DNA from: an uncultured Corynebacterium sp. | GTDB lineage: Bacteria; Actinomycetota; Actinomycetes; Mycobacteriales; Mycobacteriaceae | Direction of reading: 5' to 3' | NCBI RefSeq assembly: GCF_946222835.1 | Contig: NZ_CAMIHD010000004.1 | Span: 103,048-167,047, forward strand | Length of the DNA: 64,000 nucleotides | Shown here: positions 17,389-25,616 of the stretch, piece after piece | Numbering within the stretch: the stretch's first letter is position 1 | Layout: every line of letters begins with the position of its first letter | Program-made: the position numbers and the translations under genes | Notes under the pieces: model-generated | Told to the model about the DNA's origin: nothing | The model's input: the letters and a program-made list of their open reading frames with translations, nothing else | The model's database searches: none

Positions 17389-17399
17389 TTAAAACCTCG

Positions 17400-18932
17400 T
17401 TATACCTCGGAACGTTCTGCCAGGGTAGCGCGGATAGGGCGAGCCAGCTGGGTCATGCGATGGCGACCGCGCAACTCAATGGATTTCATCATAGTCCACC
17501 GGGCCTGCTCGGCCTCGTTAGCGGTCTTGAGTGTGGCGGCATTGGTGAGCACTTGGCCCGGGGTGTCCTTGGCCAGCTCGGTCAGGCGCGCGGCTTCATT
17601 CACGGCATCTCCAATGACGGTGTATTCGAAGCGGTCCGCACCACCGATATGCCCGGCGACGACGTGTCCTGCGGCCACCCCGATGCCGGCTTGCAGTTCC
17701 AGCCCACGCAATTCACTGCGCAGCTCCCGGGCGGCCTGTAGCGCCACAGAGGTGGAATCATAAACGTTGAGCGGGGCGCCAAAGACAGCCAGGGCGGCAT
17801 CACCCTGGAATTTATTAATAATTCCTTTATTGCGGTGCACCACCTCGATGACGTGCTCGAAGAACTTATTGAGTTCCTCCACCACCTCCTCGGGGGAGTG
17901 GTTGACGGCGAAGGTGGTGGAACCGATGACGTCAATAAAAAGCACCGCCACCTTGCGATCCTCTCCGCCTAATTCTGGGCGTTCCTCCAGCGCACGTTGG
18001 GCCACCTCGCTGCCGACGTAGCGGCCGAAAATATCGCGCACGCGGTTGCGCTCCCGCAGGCCACGCATCATTTCGTTGAAGCCGGCCTGCAGCACGCCTA
18101 GCTCGGAACCATCATAGATATCGACCTCTGCATTAGTATCGCCGCGGCGCACCCGATTGATGGCGTCCTGCAGCTCCACAATCGGGTCCACCACGCTCAT
18201 CACCGCAAAGCTAGTACCGATAAACCCGGTAGCCAGGGCGGTCAGTGCGAGTGCGGTAATGGCAGGGACTAGGTCTCCTGCAGTGCTGGGAAAAAGTCCG
18301 GTGCGCTGCGCGATGAGGACGAGGAGGATACCCACCAGAGGCACGCCGGAGGTCATTAACCAGGTAGAAATCAGGCGGTATTTGATGGGCGGCTCGAGCG
18401 TGGAATCCTCAAAGCGCCGTGCCACCGCTTGGGCGGCGACCGGGCGCACGAGGCGTTCAGCCTGTAGATAAGTCAAGATAATGACCACGAGACCGGCGAG
18501 TGTTGCGGAAACGCCCACGACGAGCCCGAGCTTGGCGGATTCCCGGCCGGAAATCACCACCGCTAGGATGATGCCGATGAGCCAAACCGCCGCCGCCACC
18601 ACGGACTGGTAGACGGGGATGCGCAGCACCAGATTGCGCACCATATTCGGATCGTGCTCGTCCGGGTTGCGCTGCCAGTCCAGCACCGGGCGGAAAAGCA
18701 GCAGGGTAACGGCGATGCCAATGACCACGGCAAAAATCAGATACACCGCGGCGACGCCCATGAGGCTGGGCAACTCGGCGGCGAAGTCCTTGATCTCCGG
18801 CATCGGCAGGAAATAGAGGACAAAGGTCATAATCGCGATGGCACCGATAAGGTTGGCGCCGAGGACTAAGGCGGCGTAGACCGGCCATTGGGTACCCATG
18901 AGCCATCGTGCGCCGCGCAGTAGTCTGTTCAT
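17400..18932 (-). CDS. membrane adenylate cyclase with HAMP domain
   Basis: A 510-residue class III cyclase. The N-terminal half holds about six transmembrane helices (residues 1-270), then a HAMP region (VDPIVELQDAINRVRRGDTNAEV), then the catalytic domain with VLFIDVIGST, the first metal-binding aspartate, and NKGIINKFQGDAALAVFG with the second. This is the layout of mycobacterial Rv3645 and of corynebacterial CyaB, the source of cAMP for the regulator GlxR. The start is ATG at 18932: a much longer open frame upstream is antisense to holB. TAAAGT 8 nt before the ATG fits a leaderless start. Confidence 0.9.
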   Translation of the reverse strand: MNRLLRGARWLMGTQWPVYAALVLGANLIGAIAIMTFVLYFLPMPEIKDFAAELPSLMGVAAVYLIFAVVIGIAVTLLLFRPVLDWQRNPDEHDPNMVRNLVLRIPVYQSVVAAAVWLIGIILAVVISGRESAKLGLVVGVSATLAGLVVIILTYLQAERLVRPVAAQAVARRFEDSTLEPPIKYRLISTWLMTSGVPLVGILLVLIAQRTGLFPSTAGDLVPAITALALTALATGFIGTSFAVMSVVDPIVELQDAINRVRRGDTNAEVDIYDGSELGVLQAGFNEMMRGLRERNRVRDIFGRYVGSEVAQRALEERPELGGEDRKVAVLFIDVIGSTTFAVNHSPEEVVEELNKFFEHVIEVVHRNKGIINKFQGDAALAVFGAPLNVYDSTSVALQAARELRSELRGLELQAGIGVAAGHVVAGHIGGADRFEYTVIGDAVNEAARLTELAKDTPGQVLTNAATLKTANEAEQARWTMMKSIELRGRHRMTQLARPIRATLAERSEV

Positions 18933-18940
18933 GCCTTCAT

Positions 18941-18962
18941 ACTTTAGTAAGACCAGTAGGCT
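18941..18962. promoter_or_regulatory. back-to-back leaderless promoters of cyclase and holB
   Basis: Within 37 bp, TAAAGT (minus strand, 18941-18946) serves the cyclase and TAGGCT (plus strand, 18957-18962) serves holB, each 7-8 nt before its start codon. The TAGGCT position supports the GTG at 18970 as the holB start. Confidence 0.5.
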
Positions 18963-18969
18963 AGGGCGA

Positions 18970-20169
18970 GTGAATACCGGAAGCGTTGCGCAAAGATTGG
19001 CAGATACCCCAGGTGTGGCCCGCACCATTCTGGATGCCGCCCGGGCTGCGCGGGGGATGGCGGGGGCAGATCCGCGGGCGATGAGCCATTCCTGGCTATT
19101 TACCGGCCCGCCGGGTTCCGGCCGTTCCCTGGCCGCGCTCGATTTTGCGGCCGCGCTCATGTGTACGGACCCGGAGGAGCCGGGCTGCGGCCGGTGCGAG
19201 GCCTGCCAGGCGGTGTTGGGTGCTAAGCAGCATACTGACTTGGTGCTGGTGGATCCGCAGGAAGTCATCATTCCGGTGGATACGGTGCGCGAGGTTATCG
19301 GCCGTGCTGCCAGCCTGCCCACGGTGGCGCCGTGGCGCGTGGTGATCTTTAACAATGCCGACCGCCTTAATAACAACGGTGCGAACGCCCTGCTCAAGAC
19401 GGTGGAGGAGCCGCCGGCGCGCACTGTGATTATTATGTGTGCTCCTTCCGACGCCCCCGAGGACTTCTCCCAGACCCTTCGCTCGCGCTGCCGCCACCTC
19501 TACATCCCCTCCCCGTCGGTGGAGAGCATTACCGCCCAGCTGGTCAGCGAGGGCGCCTCGGATCACGACGCCCACTTGGCCGCCCTCACCTCCCTCCGCC
19601 ACGTCGGCCGGGCACGGCGCCTAGTCAACGACCCGGCGGTGCAAAAGCGCCGCGCCGTGGCCATCAACCTGGCAGAAGAGGTCTTCCATGGCTCCCAAGG
19701 CTTTCAGGCGGTGACCTCGCTGCTGAAATTGGTCGATTCAGAGGCGAAGGAATCGCATAAGGAACAGGAAGAAGCCGAACTGGCGAAGCTGGAGCAGACC
19801 CTCGGCGTCGGTGCGAAGGGCAAGGGTGCGGCCAAGGCACAGCGCGACGCCCGATCCGCCATCAAGGATCTTCAGGAGCAGCACAAGAAGCGGGCGAAGC
19901 GCCGAGTAATCGACAACTTGGATTTAGTACTTATCGATCTCTCTGGCGTATACCGCGATGCGCTCATGCAGAAGGTCGGCGCGCAGGTGGATCTGACTCA
20001 TCCGGACTTCGCTGGTCTTTCTGGCGAGCTCGCGCAGCGGGTGAGCGAGGAAGGCCTGCTGGACTGCCAAGCGGCCATCACCTTATGCCGCGAACAGCTG
20101 ACGCAAAACGTCGGCACGCAAATTGCCTTTGATGGGCTGGTGGGCCGCCTGCGCCGCGCGTGCCTATAG
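18970..20169 (+). CDS. holB: DNA polymerase III delta' subunit
   Basis: A 399-residue clamp-loader subunit, cytosolic, that helps load the sliding clamp. The P-loop region reads GPPGSGRS (about residues 45-52), followed by the zinc-binding cysteines in CGRCEACQ, and NNADRLNNNGANALLKTVEEPP with the conserved walker-B-like and sensor region; SRC is present near residue 170. Between about 255 and 320 lies an unusual Lys/Glu/Ala-rich insertion. The start is GTG at 18970 because the -10 element ends 7 nt before it and the family starts here with RLADTP. Divergent from the cyclase, as in mycobacteria. Confidence 0.9.
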   Translation: MNTGSVAQRLADTPGVARTILDAARAARGMAGADPRAMSHSWLFTGPPGSGRSLAALDFAAALMCTDPEEPGCGRCEACQAVLGAKQHTDLVLVDPQEVIIPVDTVREVIGRAASLPTVAPWRVVIFNNADRLNNNGANALLKTVEEPPARTVIIMCAPSDAPEDFSQTLRSRCRHLYIPSPSVESITAQLVSEGASDHDAHLAALTSLRHVGRARRLVNDPAVQKRRAVAINLAEEVFHGSQGFQAVTSLLKLVDSEAKESHKEQEEAELAKLEQTLGVGAKGKGAAKAQRDARSAIKDLQEQHKKRAKRRVIDNLDLVLIDLSGVYRDALMQKVGAQVDLTHPDFAGLSGELAQRVSEEGLLDCQAAITLCREQLTQNVGTQIAFDGLVGRLRRACL

Positions 20170-20257
20170 ACGGGTGCCTGCTCGGGGCCCGATTTCTATT
20201 CCGCGGCGCCCCTAGGTTAAACTTTCTCTTGCTGCATTGGCATATGCTAAGCAGCGT

Positions 20258-20333
20258 GCCGCCTTAGCTCAGTCGGTAGAGCATTTCACTCGTAATGAAA
20301 AGGTCGCGAGTTCGATTCTCGCAGGCGGCTCCA
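20258..20333 (+). tRNA. tRNA-Thr (anticodon CGU)
   Basis: Full cloverleaf: a 7-bp acceptor stem GCCGCCT/AGGCGGC, D arm with AGCTCAGTCGGTAGAGC, a 5-bp anticodon stem with loop CTCGTAA (anticodon CGT at 20291-20293), T loop TTCGATT, and an encoded CCA at 20331-20333. It reads threonine codon ACG. TATGCT at 20243-20248 is a suitable -10. Confidence 0.97.
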
Positions 20334-20337
20334 CAGT

Positions 20338-20378
20338 GGCCGCAGGTGCATAGCCTGCGGCCTTTCGCTGTTTTGGGG
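20338..20378 (+). terminator. terminator after tRNA-Thr
   Basis: GGCCGCAGG (20338-20346) pairs with CCTGCGGCC (20354-20362) across a 7-nt loop, followed by TTT and TTTT runs. Confidence 0.75.
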
Positions 20379-20390
20379 GCAGCGCGTGGC

Positions 20391-22013
20391 TTAAGCGTCC
20401 CCGTGGCTTTTCAGCAGGCGCGGGACCACCTTGCCGGTGGCATTGCGTGGGAGCTTGTCCATGAAGTGCACATCACGCGGCACGGAGTGGTCAGCGAGCT
20501 TGGTGCGGACCCAGTCACGGATGGCGTCGGCGGTCAGGGCCTTACCGGTGGCGTCGGCAGTAGGCACTGCCCACACGGCGATGCGCTGGAAGGTTTCGCT
20601 ATCTTCAACACCGCCGGCGTGGACCTCATGGATGCCCGGCATGGCCTCGAGAATCTCGGTGACGGACTGCGGATGGACGTTCTCGCCGCCGACGATGATC
20701 ATGTCATCGGCGCGGCCGACAACGTGCAGGAAGTCGTGTTCATCGATATAGCCCAGGTCCCCAATCGAAATGAGACCGTCCACCTTATTGAGGCGCAGAT
20801 TCGGGTTGGTATAGCCAGTCATGGCGGTGGAGTTGGTCAGATAAATCTCGCCCACCTCGCCGCGCGGCACCGGGTGGTCTTCCTTATCGAGGATGCGCAG
20901 CTTCGTGCCGGAGGCCACGCGTCCGGCGATGGTGGGGTTGGCGGCCACCTGGTCCATGGTGGCGGTCGTCGCTAGCGCGAGCTCGGTGGAGCCATATACA
21001 TTGCAAAGGATGGCGCCGAAGCGCGCATTGGTCTCCTTGACCACCTCCGGGGTCAGCGCGTTGCCGGCCGAGGCGATGAACTTCAGGCTCGAGGTATCGA
21101 ACTCACCGGAGGGATCCCGCTCTACCAAGCGCTTAAAGAAGATGGGGGAGGAGATCATGCCATCGAGGCGGTAGCGCTGAACATCGTCAAGTACCTGCTC
21201 CGCGTCGAATACGCGGCGGGTGACAATGGTATTGCGCAGGCCCAGTGCAATATTGATGCAGGCCCAACCCCAGGTATGGAAGATAGAGGCGGTCAGTTGC
21301 AGGCGTTGGTCGCCGCGCCACGGAATTGTGTTCACGATGGAGGCCAGTACCACCGGCAGGGTTGGCTCCGGCCGCACAATGCCCTTCGGAATGCCCGTGG
21401 TGCCGGAAGACATGAGCACGATCGGGCCGTGCTTGGGGAATCGCGGCAGCGTCGCGGCCGGTGGATTCTTCACAATTTTGTCTAGCTTTGGCAGATCACT
21501 TGCCCCGGTATCGTGCGCGATGATGACGGGGATATCGGTGTCCACGCGGTCAATGAACTCATCATCAACCACGAGCACGTTGATACCGTTTTCCTCGATG
21601 CAGCCCGCTAACTGCTCCGGGGAGGAACCAACGTTGAGCAGGTAAATAGAAGCGCCCGCATAGCCTTTGGCACCGAGTGGAATGATGATGCCGCGGCCGT
21701 TGCGTGCCATGACGCCGAGGCGGATTTCGGGCAGGTCCAGCGAGCGGAGGTAGCGGGCAAAGCCTTGCGTGTGGGTGCGCAACTGGCGGTAGGTGAGGGT
21801 GCCGTCGTCGTCGATAAGCGCCAGGCGCTCTGGGCAGGTGAGGTAGCCCTGTTCGATTTCCCGCGCGGTGGTGAAGCGGTAGCGGGCCAGGTTAGGTAGC
21901 AAACTAAGCTGCGCCTTCGCGCCGCCTTGGTGGCTGAAAAGTCCGGCGTTATAAAGCGCTGGAACGAAACGGCCGAGGGCTGCTGCGTGGAATTTAAAAT
22001 CGGAAAAATTCAC
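20391..22013 (-). CDS. acyl-CoA synthetase / AMP-forming ligase (FadD type)
   Basis: A 540-residue adenylate-forming enzyme. The AMP-binding P-loop is MSSGTTGIPKG (about residues 200-210), the adenylate site YGSTELA lies near 340, GDLGYIDE near 415, the hinge GRADDMIIVGGENVHP near 430, and the catalytic lysine is in RNATGKV close to the C terminus. These features fit a long-chain acyl-CoA ligase that activates fatty acids for degradation or lipid building; chain length cannot be told. It is separate from, and not closely like, the three-gene FadD cluster at 49.5-55.1 kb. GGAG lies about 14 nt before the ATG. Confidence 0.85.
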   Translation of the reverse strand: MNFSDFKFHAAALGRFVPALYNAGLFSHQGGAKAQLSLLPNLARYRFTTAREIEQGYLTCPERLALIDDDGTLTYRQLRTHTQGFARYLRSLDLPEIRLGVMARNGRGIIIPLGAKGYAGASIYLLNVGSSPEQLAGCIEENGINVLVVDDEFIDRVDTDIPVIIAHDTGASDLPKLDKIVKNPPAATLPRFPKHGPIVLMSSGTTGIPKGIVRPEPTLPVVLASIVNTIPWRGDQRLQLTASIFHTWGWACINIALGLRNTIVTRRVFDAEQVLDDVQRYRLDGMISSPIFFKRLVERDPSGEFDTSSLKFIASAGNALTPEVVKETNARFGAILCNVYGSTELALATTATMDQVAANPTIAGRVASGTKLRILDKEDHPVPRGEVGEIYLTNSTAMTGYTNPNLRLNKVDGLISIGDLGYIDEHDFLHVVGRADDMIIVGGENVHPQSVTEILEAMPGIHEVHAGGVEDSETFQRIAVWAVPTADATGKALTADAIRDWVRTKLADHSVPRDVHFMDKLPRNATGKVVPRLLKSHGDA

Positions 22014-22164
22014 GGTCGGGGTAGCTCCAAATAGGCAAAGATAACAAAAGGATAACCATGGACGATATCGTGAGAGAGGCGCGCTGTGTTGCCGCCAACT
22101 CGAAATATGTTACAGAAGTGACTACAGTGACCTGAAGTTACTGGTGTTTTTAGAAAAGGATCTC

Positions 22165-22980
22165 ATGAAATCTCTGCAGCTGAAAGTCCTCTCCGTAGTG
22201 GCTTCCGCGCTGGCCGTCGTAGGTGTGGTAGTAGCGCCGCAGGCCGCCGCCGCGGAGCGTAACCTAGTCGCCTTCGGTGATTCCGTCCTCGCGGATCCAG
22301 ACGCTGGCTCTTACTTTGCTCACCGTTTCGATCCCTCTAAGGTTGCGGGCGTAGATTGCCCCACTTCCAATAATTACGCCAAGCGCGCCGGGGCAAAGCT
22401 GCGCCTACCCGTGCGAGACTTCTCTTGTTCCGGTGCTGTGTCCATGTCCCCTGGCCCGCAGGTGTCCCAGCAGGTGGATGCCGCCATTCGCAGTGGCGCG
22501 CTGAGCCCGGCTACCAACCGCGTGGTTATTACTACCGGCTTTAATGACACCTACAATCACCGCGATATGAACCTGCCGCAGATCCGCAAGCAGTTCGCAG
22601 ACCGTACCGCCCCACAGGTTGAGCGCATCAAGCGCGCAGCCCCGAATGCCCGAGTTCAGATCGTGGGATATCCCACCATCGGAACTGGCCCTTACTACTG
22701 TCTCTTCCACTTTGGCCCGCGTCCGGCCGATTCTACTTTCCTGCCGGGTATTCAGGACTTTGAAAATAAGGCACAGTGGATGCAGGTGGACTTGGCAGCG
22801 CGCACCGGCGTGCAGTTCTTGGATATGAAACCTTCCACCCGCAATAACGGCATGTGCGCCGATGCAAATCAGCGCATGTGGGCTGGTCTGGTGGACTTTA
22901 GTGCAGGCGACGGCAACCTGCCTATCCACATGAACCAGCGTGGCCACGAGCATGCTGCCAATGTCATTGCCCGCTCTTAA
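22165..22980 (+). CDS. secreted SGNH/GDSL-family hydrolase
   Basis: A 271-residue exported lipase/esterase. The start is ATG at 22165, with AAAAGGAT 5-10 nt upstream; an in-frame GTG at 22144 has none. A Sec signal peptide (MKSLQ...AAAAE, cleavage near residue 29-31) precedes the block I motif FGDSVLADP with the nucleophile serine. Block III has TGFNDTYN, and a C-terminal HMNQRGHEHAA holds the catalytic Asp/His region. Five or more cysteines suggest disulfides in the exported form. The substrate is probably an acyl ester outside the membrane, consistent with the mycolate envelope, but this is inference. Confidence 0.85.
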   Translation: MKSLQLKVLSVVASALAVVGVVVAPQAAAAERNLVAFGDSVLADPDAGSYFAHRFDPSKVAGVDCPTSNNYAKRAGAKLRLPVRDFSCSGAVSMSPGPQVSQQVDAAIRSGALSPATNRVVITTGFNDTYNHRDMNLPQIRKQFADRTAPQVERIKRAAPNARVQIVGYPTIGTGPYYCLFHFGPRPADSTFLPGIQDFENKAQWMQVDLAARTGVQFLDMKPSTRNNGMCADANQRMWAGLVDFSAGDGNLPIHMNQRGHEHAANVIARS

Positions 22981-23019
22981 AAAGAATTTTCAATAATGTG
23001 CCGGTTTTGAAAATATCGG

Positions 23020-23025
23020 TACGCT
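23020..23025 (+). promoter_or_regulatory. -10 element of the mscR operon
   Basis: TACGCT ends 7 nt before the ATG at 23033, and no ribosome binding site is visible, so the transcript is probably leaderless. Confidence 0.5.
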
Positions 23026-23032
23026 CGGGCGC

Positions 23033-24118
23033 ATGACTGTAAAAGCTGTTATTGCCCGTTCCAAGGGCGCGGAAGTCGAAACCGTCAATATTGTTGTCCC
23101 CGACCCCGGCCCTAATGACGTCATCGTGCGCGTGCAGGCCTGCGGTGTATGCCACACCGACCTTGCCTACCGCGATGGCGATATCGAAGACGCTTTCCCC
23201 TTCCTGCTCGGCCACGAGGCCGCAGGCGTGGTAGAAACCGTAGGTTCTGCGGTCACCCACGTGGAGGAGGGCGACTTTGTGATTTTGAATTGGCGCGCCG
23301 TGTGCGGCGAGTGCCGCGCCTGCAAGAAGGGCGAGCCAAAGTACTGCTTTAATACCCACAACGCCTCTAAGAAGATGACCCTCGAGGACGGCACCGAGCT
23401 CACCCCTGCGCTGGGCATCGGTTCCTTCGCCGAGAAGACCCTCGTCCACGAGGGCCAGTGCACCAAGGTGGAAGACACTGACCCAGCCGCGGCGGGCCTG
23501 CTGGGCTGCGGCATCATGGCGGGACTTGGCGCGGCCGTGAATACCGGTGATATTCAGCTCGGCGAGTCCGTAGCCGTCTTCGGTTGCGGCGGCGTTGGCA
23601 TGGCCGCCATTGCAGGCGCCAAGCTGGCGGCTGCGGCAAAGATCATTGCTGTGGACATCGACGAGTCCAAGCTGGAGACCGCCCGCGAATTCGGCGCGAC
23701 CGATACCATCTGCTCCAAGGACTTGTCGGAACAGGAAGTCATCGACGCCGTCCGCGAGCTCACCGGCGGCTTCGGCACCGATGTTTCCATCGACGCCGTG
23801 GGCATCCAGCCCACCTGGCGCCAGGCCTTCTACTCCCGCGACCACGCCGGCCGCATGGTCATGGTGGGCGTGCCGAACCTTACCGACCACGTGGACATCC
23901 CCGCTATCGATCTCTACGGCCGCGGCGGTTCCATCAAGCCCGCGTGGTACGGCGATTGCCTCCCAGAGCGCGATTTCCCCGCTTACGTAGCGCTGTCCAA
24001 GGCCGGCAATTTCCCGCTGGACAAGTTCGTTACCGAGCGCATTGCGCTTGACGACGTCGAGCAGGCCTTCGCCACCATGAAGTCCGGCAAGGTTCTGCGT
24101 TCGGTGGTGGAGTTCTAA
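23033..24118 (+). CDS. mscR: S-(hydroxymethyl)mycothiol dehydrogenase
   Basis: A 361-residue zinc-dependent alcohol dehydrogenase of the class III type. Catalytic zinc ligands lie in CGVCHTD and GHEAAG; the structural zinc cysteines are in CGECRACKKGEPKYC; the NAD site is FGCGGVGMAAI. Length, the NTHNASKKM stretch and context fit the mycothiol-dependent formaldehyde dehydrogenase (also called adhE2 or fadH), which oxidises the mycothiol-formaldehyde adduct and can reduce S-nitrosomycothiol. It is translationally coupled to the next gene (TAATG). mshA, for mycothiol synthesis, lies at 55.2 kb. Confidence 0.92.
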   Translation: MTVKAVIARSKGAEVETVNIVVPDPGPNDVIVRVQACGVCHTDLAYRDGDIEDAFPFLLGHEAAGVVETVGSAVTHVEEGDFVILNWRAVCGECRACKKGEPKYCFNTHNASKKMTLEDGTELTPALGIGSFAEKTLVHEGQCTKVEDTDPAAAGLLGCGIMAGLGAAVNTGDIQLGESVAVFGCGGVGMAAIAGAKLAAAAKIIAVDIDESKLETAREFGATDTICSKDLSEQEVIDAVRELTGGFGTDVSIDAVGIQPTWRQAFYSRDHAGRMVMVGVPNLTDHVDIPAIDLYGRGGSIKPAWYGDCLPERDFPAYVALSKAGNFPLDKFVTERIALDDVEQAFATMKSGKVLRSVVEF

Positions 24119-24732
24119 TGCGGATCGATAGCACAGTTACTTCCGGTAAGTTCCGCCTCGACGGCGGCGAGTGGGACGTGGACAATAACGTCTACGTCGT
24201 GGGCGATGACTCGAGCGTTTATGTGGTGGATCCCTCTCACGATCTCGATGCCGTAGCGGAGCTGGTTGGCGACCGCCGCGTAGAAGGCATCCTGCTCACC
24301 CACGCGCACAACGACCACTGCGAGCTCGCCCCCGAGGCTGCCAAGCGCTTCGATACCGAGGTCTATCTGCACCCGGACGATGACATGCTGTGGCAAGAAT
24401 CCAATGGCGATGCCCTCTATACGCCGCTGGCGGATCGCGGTCAATTCGATATTGGCGGCGAGAAGATCACGGTCTACCACACCCCGGGCCACTCGCCGGG
24501 CTGCGTGGTGCTGCACGTGGGCGAGACGCTCCTGTCGGGCGATACGCTCTTCAACGGCGGCCCAGGTGCCACCGGCCGCAAGTACTCGGACTTCGACGTC
24601 ATCACCGAGTCGCTGAAAAACGTCGTCTTCACGCTGCCGGAGGACACCAAGGTCCTGCCGGGACACGGCGACGCCACTACGGTCGGCGCAGAGGCCGCGC
24701 GCATCGACGAATACATCGAGCGCGGTTACTAG
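24118..24732 (+). CDS. metallo-beta-lactamase-fold hydrolase paired with mscR
   Basis: A 204-residue MBL-fold protein. The zinc motif is THAHNDHCE (about residues 61-69), with later HTPGHSPG, LSGDTLF and a final GHGD. The family includes glyoxalase II-like thioesterases. It starts within the mscR stop codon (TAATG), an arrangement also seen for the mycobacterial adhE2 neighbour, so it probably hydrolyses the S-formylmycothiol that mscR produces. That step is inferred from context and not read from sequence. Confidence 0.88.
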   Translation: MRIDSTVTSGKFRLDGGEWDVDNNVYVVGDDSSVYVVDPSHDLDAVAELVGDRRVEGILLTHAHNDHCELAPEAAKRFDTEVYLHPDDDMLWQESNGDALYTPLADRGQFDIGGEKITVYHTPGHSPGCVVLHVGETLLSGDTLFNGGPGATGRKYSDFDVITESLKNVVFTLPEDTKVLPGHGDATTVGAEAARIDEYIERGY

Positions 24733-24767
24733 CCCGGGCCGGTAGTTCTAACCGCTAGCCCTAGCCG

Positions 24768-25616
24768 CTAGTACGCCCGCAGGTACTCGCCGTAGCCGGA
24801 CTTAAGCAGCGGCTCGGCGAGTGCTTCTAGCTGGGCGCGGTCGATAAAGCCCGCCTCATAGGCGGCGACCTCGGGCGATCCGATAACGATCCCGGTGCGC
24901 TTTTGCATTACCTCGACATAGGCGGAAGCCTCGCTCATCGAGTCCACCGTTCCCGTATCGAGCCACACGCTGCCGCGGTGCAGGCGCTGGACATTCAGCT
25001 CGTCGCGGCGCAGGTACTCCTCATTCACGGCCGTGATTTCCAATTCGCCACGGCCACTGGGCTCGATGCCCTTGGCTATCTCCACGACGGAGTTGTCATA
25101 GAAATACAAGCCCACCACCGCGTGGTTTGAGCGCGGGACCTCCGGCTTCTCTTCGATGCTGAGCGCATGCCCCGCAGCATCGAATTCCACCACGCCGTAG
25201 CGCTGCGGATCCGAGACCTCGTAGGCGAAGATGATGCCGCCTTCCGGATCCTGGCAGTTAGCGAGCTCGCCGCCGAAGCCGTGGAAGATATTATCGCCGA
25301 GCACGAGTGCGACGCTGTCATCGCCAATGAAATCCGCGCCAATCAAGAATGCCTGCGCGAGTCCCTCCGGCCGCGGCTGGACCGCATAATCGATCATGAG
25401 CCCGAGCTGCGATCCATCACCAAAGAGCCGTTGGAAGGCACCTGCATCCTCCGGGGTGGTGATGATGAGGATCTCCCGAATACCCGCTTGGATCAGCGTG
25501 GTCAGCGGATAGTAAATCATCGGCTTGTCATAGATGGGCATGAGCTGCTTCGAGATGCCCTTGGTAATCGGGTAGAGCCGCGTGCCGGAACCGCCGGCTA
25601 AGATGATGCCTTTCAT
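24768..25616 (-). CDS. rmlA: glucose-1-phosphate thymidylyltransferase
   Basis: A 282-residue nucleotidyltransferase that makes dTDP-glucose, the first step toward dTDP-rhamnose. The N-terminal GIILAGGSGTRLYPIT (residues 3-18) is the nucleotide-binding signature, and YDKPMIYYPL and VLGDNIFHG hold the sugar and metal-site residues. Length fits the family. It is the last gene of a minus-strand rmlB-rmlCD-rmlA operon, starting immediately after rmlCD. In Corynebacterium the rhamnose feeds the linker between peptidoglycan and arabinogalactan. Confidence 0.94.
   Translation of the reverse strand: MKGIILAGGSGTRLYPITKGISKQLMPIYDKPMIYYPLTTLIQAGIREILIITTPEDAGAFQRLFGDGSQLGLMIDYAVQPRPEGLAQAFLIGADFIGDDSVALVLGDNIFHGFGGELANCQDPEGGIIFAYEVSDPQRYGVVEFDAAGHALSIEEKPEVPRSNHAVVGLYFYDNSVVEIAKGIEPSGRGELEITAVNEEYLRRDELNVQRLHRGSVWLDTGTVDSMSEASAYVEVMQKRTGIVIGSPEVAAYEAGFIDRAQLEALAEPLLKSGYGEYLRAY

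Noticed and set aside
18933..19424. N-terminal extension of the adenylate cyclase frame
   Set aside because: It is antisense to holB, has no cyclase-family match, and a good promoter supports the start at 18932.
22964..23890. 308-codon ORF antisense to mscR
   Set aside because: Mirrors a well-supported dehydrogenase; no family features.
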